From UBA2277 sp035477615 (lineage in GTDB: Bacteria > Patescibacteriota > Microgenomatia > UBA1400 > MFAQ01), in assembly GCA_035477615.1 (NCBI GenBank), contig DATIKJ010000041.1, forward strand, positions 1-60,833: 60,833 nucleotides of DNA, in the 5' to 3' direction. Shown one piece after another: positions 8,799-16,626 of this stretch. How positions within the stretch are numbered: the first letter of the stretch is position 1; every line of letters begins with the position of its first letter. The position numbers and the translations under genes were made by a program. A model generated the notes under the pieces. That model worked only from the letters and a program-made list of their open reading frames with translations. It did no database searches and was not told where the DNA came from.

Positions 8799-9914
8799 AT
8801 GAAACGAATATATTTGGCAGTAATTGTGGTTCTTTTTTCTTTTGTTGTTTGGATGCCGTTTGTATTAAAAATACAACTACCTGGTTGGGGCATGGACTTT
8901 TCTACAGGAACAAAAATTCTTTGGCAAAACTTTGATGGACCAAATTATTTAATTGTAGAAAAAACTTGGTACAACAAAGAGGAAATAATGAGTAAATTTT
9001 CAAGCCCACTCCCTACTGAGTATTATCCAGCACATTTTCCTCTATATCCTGCCATTATTGGTGTTTTTGATTTTTTTACAAAAGGACCGTCTGCAATGCT
9101 TTTAGCCACACTCCTTGGAAGTATACTGTGTTTTTTAATGCTTTTTAGATACATAAAGGAATTTGGACTTAGCAAAAACCCATTGTGGTTATGTTTAGTT
9201 TTCTTATTGATTCCTGCACGCTTTGTGGCTTTACGAAGTATTGGCTCACCTGAACCATGGTTTTTGTTTTTTATAGTTGCCAGTATTTTTTACTTTAGAA
9301 AAGAAAAATTTTGGATCGCTGGTTTGTTTGGATTACTGGCTCAGTTTACTAAAAGCCCCGCAGTGATTTTACTTGGAGCATATGGGCTGTATGCAATAGT
9401 AGAATCCCTAAAACAAAAAAGGGTTCAGTTTAAGTATTTACCTCTTCTGATTCAAGCGTTGGTAGTTCCAGCTTTGTTTTGGTTTTATGGACTACGTACT
9501 GGAGATTTTTGGGCTTATTTTAATAGTGGAGATAACTTTCACCTTTTTTGGCCACCTTTTTCTATCTTTGCGCCTCAGGGTCAGGTTTGGGTAGGTAATT
9601 TTTGGTTGGAAGACGTAATCTGGACCTGGTTAATATATGGTGTTGGTATTGCCAAAATGTGGAAAAAGAAAATGAAAGTGGAGTCTTATTTTGCAGGACT
9701 ATTTTTCTTATCAACACTATTCGTAGCTCATCGTGATATCAGCCGATATATCCTACCGATTGCTCCGTTTGTTTTAATTGGATGGGATGCTTTAGTTCAA
9801 AAGAAAGAGTTTAAGGTTATTTTGGCAATTCTAGTGATACCTATTCTTTTATATAGCTGGAACTTCCTGTTGAATAACTTGGCGCCGATTGCTAATTGGG
9901 CACCCTATCTTTAA
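8799..9914 (+). CDS. GT-C-like membrane glycosyltransferase (PIG-V-like, tentative)
   Basis: 371 residues with about 9-10 helices and a first extracytoplasmic loop of about 60 residues containing FDGPNYL and EYYPAHFPLYP. A WD/FDG-x-x-Y loop followed by FPLYP-type sequence recalls mannosyltransferases of the PIG-V/GT-C class, but the match is by eye only. This is the one plus-strand gene in the glycosyltransferase cluster. It ends 4 bases inside the convergent GT2-GtrA gene. The upstream AAGAGGT could serve as a Shine-Dalgarno, unless the message is leaderless from the TATACT at 8784. Confidence 0.6.
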   Translation: MKRIYLAVIVVLFSFVVWMPFVLKIQLPGWGMDFSTGTKILWQNFDGPNYLIVEKTWYNKEEIMSKFSSPLPTEYYPAHFPLYPAIIGVFDFFTKGPSAMLLATLLGSILCFLMLFRYIKEFGLSKNPLWLCLVFLLIPARFVALRSIGSPEPWFLFFIVASIFYFRKEKFWIAGLFGLLAQFTKSPAVILLGAYGLYAIVESLKQKRVQFKYLPLLIQALVVPALFWFYGLRTGDFWAYFNSGDNFHLFWPPFSIFAPQGQVWVGNFWLEDVIWTWLIYGVGIAKMWKKKMKVESYFAGLFFLSTLFVAHRDISRYILPIAPFVLIGWDALVQKKEFKVILAILVIPILLYSWNFLLNNLAPIANWAPYL

Positions 9915-11095
9915 ATTTTCTTTTTCTTCCAAATAACTAGGTTGTAGATGAGCCAGTTTAGGGGAACAGTAAAAAAGAACACAGCAAAAACTAAGAAAAG
10001 GTTTCTATATTGATCACCAAAGACTTGAGTACCAACACCGATAATAATACTGGGAATAACAATACCAGAAATAACTGAGCTAAGATTGAAAGTGGCAAAT
10101 TTATGAAGCATTTTATTACCCCATACAAGTTTTTCGTTTTTGAAAGTCCAGAGATTATTTAGGGTGAAGTTGCTGATAATGGAAACTTCGGCGGCGAGAG
10201 CGTTGGCAACAAAATTTCTGATACCGACTGTATTGATTAAATTTTGCATGGCCTTAGAAAAAAGATCTAGACCAACTTTATTGATAACAAAACCAAAAAG
10301 CCCTATACAACCAAATTTTATAAATTTTTGAGTAGTCTGATCATTCCAACGTAAGAGAAAAACAGAACGAAAAATATCTTTGGCTGTTTTTGGTTCAATT
10401 TTGGACTCTCCCTTGGTACGCAGACCAAACTGTAGTGGAATCTCTTTGACCTTGGCACCAAGCTGAATCATTTTGTAGAGAAACTCGAGTTTGTAACCAA
10501 AATTTTTGGAGTATAGATGATCCATGTCTATGGTGTCTACGAAGCCTTTGACACGAGAAGCCTTGAGACCGGTGGTTGGATCAGTAATTTTGAAAAACAT
10601 TTTTCCGGGAAAGAATAAAACAAAGCGAGCAACCATTCCTCCTACTTCACTGAAGAAGACGCGTTTAAAGCCCCAACCCTTGGGATTACTACCACCTTTT
10701 ATTTTGCGAGAACCTAAAACATAGTCGTAACCGGCATTAATTTGTTGGAGAAGTACCGGAATGTCTTTGGGGGGATGCTGGAAGTCTGCGTCGAATTCGA
10801 TGAGAACATCGGCTTTGAGTGACTCTATGGCATGACGGAAGCCTTTGACATATGCTCCTCCAATACCAGCTTTTGTTGGATTAAGAAAAAGTTCAAGATT
10901 TTTGAAGATTTTTTGTTTTTTTTGAACAATTTTGTAAGTTCCGTCTGGAGAAGTATCGTCGACAACTAAAAGTTTGCAGTTCCAGTCTTTAATCTTCGGA
11001 AAAACCTTGCCGCAAAGAGCATCAATCATTTCACCGATAGATTCGGCTTCATTGTAGGTAGGAATTACAACGACGGCGAGAGGGAGTTTTTGCAT
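9911..11095 (-). CDS. GT2 polyprenyl-phosphate mannose synthase fused to GtrA membrane domain
   Basis: 394 residues. The N-terminal GT2 domain (about 1-245) carries VIPTYNEAESI, VDDTSPDGT (D46, D47) and EFDADFQHPP with DxD at D102/D104, the DPM1-type pattern. The C-terminal 130 residues form four helices of the GtrA type (KFIKFGCIGLFGFVINK opens it; the NNLWTFKNE loop is characteristic). Such fusions make a polyprenyl-phosphate sugar and are thought to help present it across the membrane. It ends next to the convergent GT-C-like gene (4-base overlap), and the upstream CDGSH gene ends 2 bases before its ATG. Confidence 0.88.
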   Translation of the reverse strand: MQKLPLAVVVIPTYNEAESIGEMIDALCGKVFPKIKDWNCKLLVVDDTSPDGTYKIVQKKQKIFKNLELFLNPTKAGIGGAYVKGFRHAIESLKADVLIEFDADFQHPPKDIPVLLQQINAGYDYVLGSRKIKGGSNPKGWGFKRVFFSEVGGMVARFVLFFPGKMFFKITDPTTGLKASRVKGFVDTIDMDHLYSKNFGYKLEFLYKMIQLGAKVKEIPLQFGLRTKGESKIEPKTAKDIFRSVFLLRWNDQTTQKFIKFGCIGLFGFVINKVGLDLFSKAMQNLINTVGIRNFVANALAAEVSIISNFTLNNLWTFKNEKLVWGNKMLHKFATFNLSSVISGIVIPSIIIGVGTQVFGDQYRNLFLVFAVFFFTVPLNWLIYNLVIWKKKKI

Positions 11096-11097
11096 AG

Positions 11098-11355
11098 TTA
11101 CTTATTTCTCATATCTTCTTGACAACAGTCACCTTCACACTTATTACAACACTCTTTACCGTAGCTTTCTTTGGCCTCTACCTCTCTTCGTTTACCTTCT
11201 TCATCGTACCAGTAAAGTATTTTGTCGTCTTCGTCAAGAGTTTTGTTGTGTGACCCGTCACAGAAAGGTTGGTTTTTACTGAGTCCACACATACAAATGT
11301 ATTTATCCCCCACTTCTTGTGGACCATGAGCTGTTCTTTTTATGAGTCTTGGCAT
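11098..11355 (-). CDS. CDGSH-type iron-sulfur protein with Cys-rich tail
   Basis: 85 residues from the ATG at 11355. A longer version starting at 11373 is possible, but a TATAAT box lies within those extra codons, so the shorter form is favoured. Residues 21-36 match the CDGSH cluster motif: C21-x-C23, S26, P30, C32-D-G-S-H36, the 3Cys-1His ligand set for a [2Fe-2S] cluster. Unusually, the C-terminus adds five more cysteines (C69, C70, C73, C77, C78), which could hold a second metal or form disulfides. It abuts the GT2-GtrA gene by 2 bases. Its redox partner is unknown. Confidence 0.85.
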   Translation of the reverse strand: MPRLIKRTAHGPQEVGDKYICMCGLSKNQPFCDGSHNKTLDEDDKILYWYDEEGKRREVEAKESYGKECCNKCEGDCCQEDMRNK

Positions 11356-11361
11356 AAGGGT

Positions 11362-11367
11362 ATTATA
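11362..11367 (-). promoter_or_regulatory. -10 box of the CDGSH gene, leaderless type
   Basis: TATAAT on the minus strand ends 6 bases before the ATG at 11355. Transcription would begin at or next to the start codon. No good -35 hexamer is visible. Confidence 0.5.
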
Positions 11368-11382
11368 GAACATAAGATAAGG

Positions 11383-11388
11383 TAAAAT
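11383..11388 (+). promoter_or_regulatory. -10 box of trmD, leaderless type
   Basis: TAAAAT lies 6 bases before the trmD ATG at 11395. It is back-to-back with the minus-strand box of the CDGSH gene, 15 bases away. Confidence 0.45.
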
Positions 11389-11394
11389 TGAAGC

Positions 11395-12024
11395 ATGAAG
11401 ATAGATATTTTAACCATTTTTCCGGAGATGTTTGAGAATGTTTTTGGGACATCGATAATTGGACGAGCAACTGGAACTGGAGTGGTGGAGATCAAAGTAC
11501 ACAATTTACGTAGTTGGAGTAATGATAACTACAAGAGTGTTGATGATAGACCATTTGGAGGTGGTGCGGGAATGATTATGAGGGTGGATGTAGTTGACCG
11601 AGCTCTAAAAGACTTAAAAAAACCTGGATCAAAAGTAATTTTACTTGATACTAAGGGTAAAATGTATAATCAAAAAGCGGCGGATACTTTAAAAGGTGAA
11701 GAGCACTTGATCATGATTGCGCCTCATTTTGAGGGTATTGATCAGCGTGTTCACGACAATCTTGCAGATGAAGTGTATTCAATTGGACCTTACGTACTGT
11801 CTGGGGGTGAACTGCCAGTAATGGTGATCGTAGACTCGATTGTGCGATTACTTCCGGGAGCCCTAGGAAATCCTGAGTCTTTAAACGAGGAGTCGTATTC
11901 TGACTTATTTGATACAGAGTATGCACAGTACACCAGACCGTCTGAGTACAATGGCTGGAAAGTCCCAGAGATACTTCTTTCTGGAGATCATAAAAAAATC
12001 GCCGACTGGAGAAAAGGAAAATGA
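11395..12024 (+). CDS. trmD: tRNA (guanine-37-N1)-methyltransferase
   Basis: 209 residues beginning MKIDILTIFPEMF, the canonical TrmD opening. Further family marks are DDRPFGGGAGMIM, HFEGIDQRV and YVLSGGELP (the SAM-binding trefoil knot), then SLNEESY and the Y-T-R-P-x-E-Y-x-G-W-x-VP-x-LLSGDH segment. TrmD methylates G37 of tRNAs reading CNN/CGG codons and prevents frameshifts. It is about 30-45 residues shorter than enterobacterial TrmD and stops just after the IADWRK helix, as in other reduced genomes. It is not next to rplS or rimM here. It converges on the SagB-like gene with 6 bases between. Confidence 0.95.
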   Translation: MKIDILTIFPEMFENVFGTSIIGRATGTGVVEIKVHNLRSWSNDNYKSVDDRPFGGGAGMIMRVDVVDRALKDLKKPGSKVILLDTKGKMYNQKAADTLKGEEHLIMIAPHFEGIDQRVHDNLADEVYSIGPYVLSGGELPVMVIVDSIVRLLPGALGNPESLNEESYSDLFDTEYAQYTRPSEYNGWKVPEILLSGDHKKIADWRKGK

Positions 12025-12030
12025 GGATTT

Positions 12031-12834
12031 TTATTTGGGTATACCTACTGGCATCAAATAAATAATGGTGTCGGTACTAGAAACAGTGATTAACTCTTTT
12101 AGTTTTAGTTCATCAAAATTTGTACTGATCGTGGTTCCGAGCTTGAGACTTTCTACCTGCAAGGCAATATTTTGAGCTATGAAACCAGCTTCAAGATAGA
12201 CTTCTTTGTCGTGAGGAATTCCACCATAAGCTTCAGCCATTTTACTCATATTTCCAGTAATAACCAAAACTGCGGGAATCTTATTAAAAGAATTTTGATT
12301 TAATAGTTTAAAAAGAGCATCTCCCATCTCAACTTTTTTGATTGGTTTTAATTGATGAACTGGAGTTCTGTCTCCGGGAATATACTGATACTCTCCGGCC
12401 TCAAGACCATCGACCTTGTTGGCAATGAGAAAAACAGTCAGAGGGTAAGTAGACTTGAACGAAGGGGCAGTACGATCACCCCAGTCGACGTTGATTCCTT
12501 GAGCTGCCCATAGAAGCTGAGATATTTGTTTGAGAGTAAGAGCACCATTGGTAAAGTCTAGTCTCGTCTTTCTGTTTTTTAGGACTGTTTCAAGAGAGTT
12601 ACTACTTCTTATATCTGGCTGAGGAAGGGCGGTACTGTCTCCGGGAAGAACAATCTGTACTACTGGTGTCTCAGATTGTGTTTGATTATTTCTTTGTCTA
12701 AGATTAAGAATGAAAGCAGTGACAGAGAGAGATATTACCAACAGAGCAGTAAGTAAAGGAGTTGACCATTTTTTGGCAAACTCCAGTACCTTGTTGGTTT
12801 TATTTTCCTTGAGAGTAGAGGCAGTCTTTTTCAC
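12031..12834 (-). CDS. membrane-anchored SagB-type nitroreductase-like dehydrogenase
   Basis: 267 residues from a GTG. A membrane helix at about 32-50 anchors an extracytoplasmic domain of about 190 residues. RKTRLDF, TLKQISQLLWAAQGIN and the later GGIPHDKEVYLEAGFIAQNI follow the SagB/ThcOx branch of the FMN nitroreductase fold, whose members oxidise azoline rings or do other FMN redox chemistry. No YcaO cyclodehydratase or peptide precursor is visible nearby, so azole biosynthesis is not supported. A signal-anchored member is unusual, since the fold is normally cytosolic and FMN-binding. It ends the operon that starts at rmlA. Confidence 0.7.
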   Translation of the reverse strand: MKKTASTLKENKTNKVLEFAKKWSTPLLTALLVISLSVTAFILNLRQRNNQTQSETPVVQIVLPGDSTALPQPDIRSSNSLETVLKNRKTRLDFTNGALTLKQISQLLWAAQGINVDWGDRTAPSFKSTYPLTVFLIANKVDGLEAGEYQYIPGDRTPVHQLKPIKKVEMGDALFKLLNQNSFNKIPAVLVITGNMSKMAEAYGGIPHDKEVYLEAGFIAQNIALQVESLKLGTTISTNFDELKLKELITVSSTDTIIYLMPVGIPK

Positions 12835-12852
12835 GAGGACAGTACTTTTGGT

Positions 12853-13578
12853 TTAAAGAAAGCTGCTTACTTTAGCGTCTTTTCTAACCTGAGAGTACCA
12901 TTCTTGAGATTTGGTATAGATGTCTTGTTGGTATAGAATCTCTTTGATCTCGTCAGCAACTTCATCAAGCTTTTTGTCGGCATATGAGGCCTTGTTGTCT
13001 GTAAAGTACTGAGAAACTGCGACGTCGGTAATTTCAATCTTTCCCGATGACTCGATTAGTTTTTTCAAACCAATACTTTGTTCGATTGATTGAAGTGCTT
13101 TTTCCTCGGTCATACCAAACTGGGTTAATGCAGCTTTGAACTGCTCTTCTCCACCATACTGTATTTTGATTTTGGCAAGTTCGTCTTGTACTTCTTTGTC
13201 GGTAACGACAATATTGTTTTTCTTAAGATTCTCTTGTAGTAGCTTTTCAGAAACAATTTCTTCAAAGGTCTGATCCGCATATTTTTCTGCCATTTTGGCA
13301 TTTAACTCCCAACGAGAAACTGGAGTTTTGTTTACTGTGCCAGCAATAAAGAGTCCTTTATTTTTTTGGACTAATAAAAAGACGACAATTCCAATTGCAA
13401 CTATCAAAAGAAGCTTCACAAATAAAATGAAATTAAATTTCTTTTTTGATTTTGTTACTTCTGGGACTGAAGCACTTCTCATTGTTTTGATAACTTTGAC
13501 AGCTTTTTTTGTTTTGGAACTTGTTTTTGGCATTGTAGTTGTTTTTTTAATGGTTTTTTTTGATTTGTCTTTGGCCAT
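12853..13578 (-). CDS. membrane-anchored SurA/PrsA-like N-terminal domain protein
   Basis: 241 residues: a very Lys/Thr/Ser-rich cytosolic N-terminus (1-48), one membrane helix (about 49-67), then VNKTPVSRWELNAKM, which matches the start of the SurA N-terminal chaperone domain, and a helical region with EEIVSEKLLQENLKKN and TDKEVQDEL. The C-terminal part resembles the helices after a parvulin domain, but no full parvulin core is present, so it is probably a chaperone without isomerase activity. It would act on the outer face of the membrane on secreted proteins. The start fits a TAATAT box 7 bases upstream (13586-13591). Confidence 0.65.
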   Translation of the reverse strand: MAKDKSKKTIKKTTTMPKTSSKTKKAVKVIKTMRSASVPEVTKSKKKFNFILFVKLLLIVAIGIVVFLLVQKNKGLFIAGTVNKTPVSRWELNAKMAEKYADQTFEEIVSEKLLQENLKKNNIVVTDKEVQDELAKIKIQYGGEEQFKAALTQFGMTEEKALQSIEQSIGLKKLIESSGKIEITDVAVSQYFTDNKASYADKKLDEVADEIKEILYQQDIYTKSQEWYSQVRKDAKVSSFL

Positions 13579-13604
13579 GATTTTTATATTACCACATTGA
13601 TAAA

Positions 13605-13970
13605 TTAATAGACGGCTTCTTCTAGATTGATTGCGTTGTCATAGACGGGAATAAACGGATCTGGAAGATCTGTATTGATACTTTGAATTTCCTCTTTGAG
13701 GGCACTAAATTCGGATTTTATTATTATTTGTTCGGTTGGTACTACGTCTTCAATTTCTGGTGGAATAAAAACAGGTAGAGGTGTTTTTTCTGAGGCTTTT
13801 TTGCCGATAGCTAAAGCAATTAATAAAATGACAATTACAAAGCCGGCTATAGTGAACCACTTGTATTTCTGCCACCAAGCTTTAATGGGAATATATATTT
13901 CTCCTGACTGTATCTTTCTGATCAGCTCAATAGCTTCCGGATTGGTGATGTTAATTTTAGGAATGGGCAT
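13605..13970 (-). CDS. unrecognised single-pass membrane protein
   Basis: 121 residues with one helix (about 40-58) flanked by KAWWQKYK and GKKASEK, giving a cytosolic N-terminus of about 40 residues and an acidic outer tail rich in Glu, Asp and Pro. No family is recognised. It overlaps the preceding secreted-protein gene by 14 bases and is followed by the SurA-like gene, so the three probably work at the outer membrane face, perhaps as one assembly. This is inference from order only. Confidence 0.6.
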   Translation of the reverse strand: MPIPKINITNPEAIELIRKIQSGEIYIPIKAWWQKYKWFTIAGFVIVILLIALAIGKKASEKTPLPVFIPPEIEDVVPTEQIIIKSEFSALKEEIQSINTDLPDPFIPVYDNAINLEEAVY

Positions 13971-14733
13971 AGTTTAGATCTATATCAATAAGACTATCAA
14001 TCCATTTCAATTGGAGTATTTGGATTTTTTTGACTGTCTCGGAGTTGTTGGTAAAATAGCTTTCGTTGTCGATATTATCCAACATTTCTTCGGAGTAAAA
14101 CTTAGTAGTGAAAGCGTTGATGGTATCGTTTATTTTGTTTCCAAGGTCTTGAATATCGGTGATTCTAGTTTGCAGAGCTGTTGAGTATGGCTTTGCCAGT
14201 TTGGGAAGAATGAAGTCTAGAGAGTTTTTTGATTGAATTTGGAAACGAACAAGTTGAGAAATCTTGCAAGCAACAACTCCAGATCTCAGGCTTTTATCGT
14301 GTGTAACGGTATTGGTGATATAGTTTTGAGTGTATTCAGCCAGATTGGCGGCAGTTACAATTGATTGAGATTTGTAGGCTTCTGATAGATAAAAGTTTTT
14401 TGCTTGGGTAAGAGCATCAATACTTGGCTTGATAGGTGCGTAGTTTGTTTCTTTTTCTTGGCAGAGATAAAGGAGGTAGGCGGCAAAACTACCTTTGGCG
14501 AGATCTCTTGTGGAGAGTGTTTGTTTGGCAGCTAGAATTGCCTTTTGTTGGTTATCTAGTGTGGGGTTTTCCAAAAAATCTTTTTTTAGAATAGAGTACT
14601 CAATGTAGTTTTGGCGGTATTTACTATACTGAAACTCAAAGTCTGACTTGGCATCAGCATAGACAACCGTACTGACGGTAGATAACAAATACAAAAATAG
14701 CGGAATCAATAGTAGCTTTGAGAAAAGCTTCAT
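13957..14733 (-). CDS. unrecognised secreted helical protein
   Basis: 258 residues with a signal peptide (residues 1-26; cleavage likely after VVYA). The mature part is almost all alpha-helical by composition, with heptad-like Leu/Ile spacing, and has two cysteines (LYLCQEK and VVACKIS). No family is recognised. The start ATG shares one base with the stop codon of rmlD (14733), so it is translated with the dTDP-sugar genes. A role in envelope or appendage assembly is possible but unproven. Confidence 0.6.
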   Translation of the reverse strand: MKLFSKLLLIPLFLYLLSTVSTVVYADAKSDFEFQYSKYRQNYIEYSILKKDFLENPTLDNQQKAILAAKQTLSTRDLAKGSFAAYLLYLCQEKETNYAPIKPSIDALTQAKNFYLSEAYKSQSIVTAANLAEYTQNYITNTVTHDKSLRSGVVACKISQLVRFQIQSKNSLDFILPKLAKPYSTALQTRITDIQDLGNKINDTINAFTTKFYSEEMLDNIDNESYFTNNSETVKKIQILQLKWIDSLIDIDLNYAHS

Positions 14734-15626
14734 TACTTTAAGGATAACCCCTGACCAATGAGTTTTTCAACTACAGTTTGCCAAGTTGAAAAATGGAGAT
14801 CAAGTTTTTCTTCTGTAATAACTGTTTTAAGTCCTCCCCAGACTGGATATCTGTTTTTGTTTGTTTGAGTTTTCAAAAATTCATGAACTGAGACTTGCTT
14901 TATAGTTGAGGCATCGCCTCCCAACTGATCAACAGCAAAGCTTATTAACTCGAATGGTGTGGTGGTGTCTGAAGAACAGTGGAAAATGCCGGAGCTGTTG
15001 GTATCAATGATTTTTTGGAGAGTAGCAGCAACTTCATCGATAAAAGCAATACAAACTTGCTGATCGTTAAATAGTGGATACATTGATCCTTCGGAATACT
15101 TCTTTAGAGGCGCGCGAAGATAGTCTAGTTTTTGATCGAAATGAGCCCTGACTGGATAAATAATTCGCAGAATAGTGCCACCATGGTTCAGAATAACTTT
15201 TTCGGCACGATTCTTGGTCCAGCCATACCAAGTAAGATTTTCGTTGGTTTCTGGAGTCTTGTCGTTTTCGGCATATGGCCCGGGGTTTTCTAAGTTCCCT
15301 GGAAAAACCATGTCTGTGGAGATATGAATTATTTTTTGAGAAGGAAAGGCTTTGACAAGATTCTTGACTCCCTCGACGTTGACTTTCCACGCTAGACCAT
15401 TTTCATCACCGGACTGTTGTTCGGCGGCATTAACATCTGTGAAGGCAGCGAAGTTGACAATCCATTCTGGATTGAACTCATCAATTGTTTTTTTGACTGA
15501 AACTTCACTTGACAGGTCGAGGTCTGGGAATTCTGGAGTGCAGAACTGGTAGTTTCTGGCAAGCTCAACAAAACGAGAACCAACTAGGCCAGAGGCACCA
15601 GTAACAAGTATTTTTACTTTTGACAT
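14733..15626 (-). CDS. rmlD: dTDP-4-dehydrorhamnose reductase-like SDR
   Basis: 297 residues of extended-SDR type: GASGLVGS (Rossmann glycine motif, about 10-17), NFAAFTDVNAAE (the RmlD counterpart of the substrate loop), ISTDMVFPG, and catalytic YGWTK (Tyr-x3-Lys). RmlD reduces dTDP-4-keto-rhamnose to dTDP-L-rhamnose with NAD(P)H. The gene directly follows rmlB, sharing its end (one-base overlap). Because no rmlC epimerase is present in this operon, the final sugar could be rhamnose (rmlC elsewhere) or a different 6-deoxyhexose. Confidence 0.82.
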   Translation of the reverse strand: MSKVKILVTGASGLVGSRFVELARNYQFCTPEFPDLDLSSEVSVKKTIDEFNPEWIVNFAAFTDVNAAEQQSGDENGLAWKVNVEGVKNLVKAFPSQKIIHISTDMVFPGNLENPGPYAENDKTPETNENLTWYGWTKNRAEKVILNHGGTILRIIYPVRAHFDQKLDYLRAPLKKYSEGSMYPLFNDQQVCIAFIDEVAATLQKIIDTNSSGIFHCSSDTTTPFELISFAVDQLGGDASTIKQVSVHEFLKTQTNKNRYPVWGGLKTVITEEKLDLHFSTWQTVVEKLIGQGLSLK

Positions 15627-16624
15627 TATTTTTTATATATTGATTCGGATTTTTCTTTGAGTGGTTTCCACCAGTCTTCATTTTCTTGGTACCAGTTTAC
15701 AGTTTTTTCTAACCAAGAGTCAAAGTCATACTGAGGTGACCAACCTAGGTCCTTATTTATTTTTGTCCAGTCGACAGCATAGCGACGGTCGTGACCTGGT
15801 CTATCGGTGACATACTCGATTGATTCTTTTTCATCTTTACCTAGTAGTTTAATCACTTTCTGGGCAACTTCGAGATTGTTGACGTCGCAGGTCATACCAC
15901 CGACACAGTAAGTGCTTCCCGGGGTGGCGTTTAAGAAAACCATCTCGATAGCACGGCAGTGATCAAGAACATGGAGCCAGTCGCGAACGTATTTACCATC
16001 ACCATAGACTTTGACTTTGTCTCCGGTCAGGAGATTCGTTATCATACGAGGCATGAACTTTTCAGGGTCTTGGTATGGGCCAAAGTTGTTACTGCAGTTT
16101 GTAATAGTGACAGGAACACCAAAAGTGTCGAAGTAAGCTCGCACAAAGTGGTCCGAACTGGCTTTAGAAGCAGCGTAGGGACTGTGAGGATTGTAGGAAG
16201 TGTCTTCATTGAACTTGGTTTCACTATCAAGGGGTAGGGCGCCAAAGACTTCGTCGGTGGAGACGTGATGGAATTTTTTGATGCCGTATTTTTTGGCGGC
16301 TTCGAGAAGAGTCTGAGTACCTATGATATTGGTTTTGGTAAAGATCAAAGGATCAAGGATGGATCTATCGACATGACTCTCGGCCGCAAAATGGATAATA
16401 GCGTCAACTTTGGAAGCCACAGCGTCAACGGCTTGAGCATCAGTGATGTCCCCTTTTATAAACGAGTAATGAGGATTATTTTCAATTGACTTTAGTGACT
16501 CGAGGTGGCCGGCGTAGGTTAAAAGATCGAAGTTTATGATTTCATCATCTGGATGTTTTTCCAACCAGTAATGGATAAAGTTTGAGCCGATAAAGCCGGC
16601 GCCACCAGTGACGAGTATTTTCAT
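15626..16624 (-). CDS. rmlB: dTDP-glucose 4,6-dehydratase
   Basis: 332 residues: GGAGFIGSNF at 7-16 (NAD binding), AAESHVDRSI (substrate loop), STDEVFG with the catalytic Asp-Glu pair typical of RmlB, YAASKASSDH (Tyr-x3-Lys) and CSNNFGPYQ-PEK, plus RPGHDRRYA near the C-terminus. All are RmlB signatures. It converts dTDP-glucose to dTDP-4-keto-6-deoxyglucose. It starts 2 bases after rmlA and abuts rmlD. Confidence 0.95.
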   Translation of the reverse strand: MKILVTGGAGFIGSNFIHYWLEKHPDDEIINFDLLTYAGHLESLKSIENNPHYSFIKGDITDAQAVDAVASKVDAIIHFAAESHVDRSILDPLIFTKTNIIGTQTLLEAAKKYGIKKFHHVSTDEVFGALPLDSETKFNEDTSYNPHSPYAASKASSDHFVRAYFDTFGVPVTITNCSNNFGPYQDPEKFMPRMITNLLTGDKVKVYGDGKYVRDWLHVLDHCRAIEMVFLNATPGSTYCVGGMTCDVNNLEVAQKVIKLLGKDEKESIEYVTDRPGHDRRYAVDWTKINKDLGWSPQYDFDSWLEKTVNWYQENEDWWKPLKEKSESIYKK

Positions 16625-16626
16625 AT

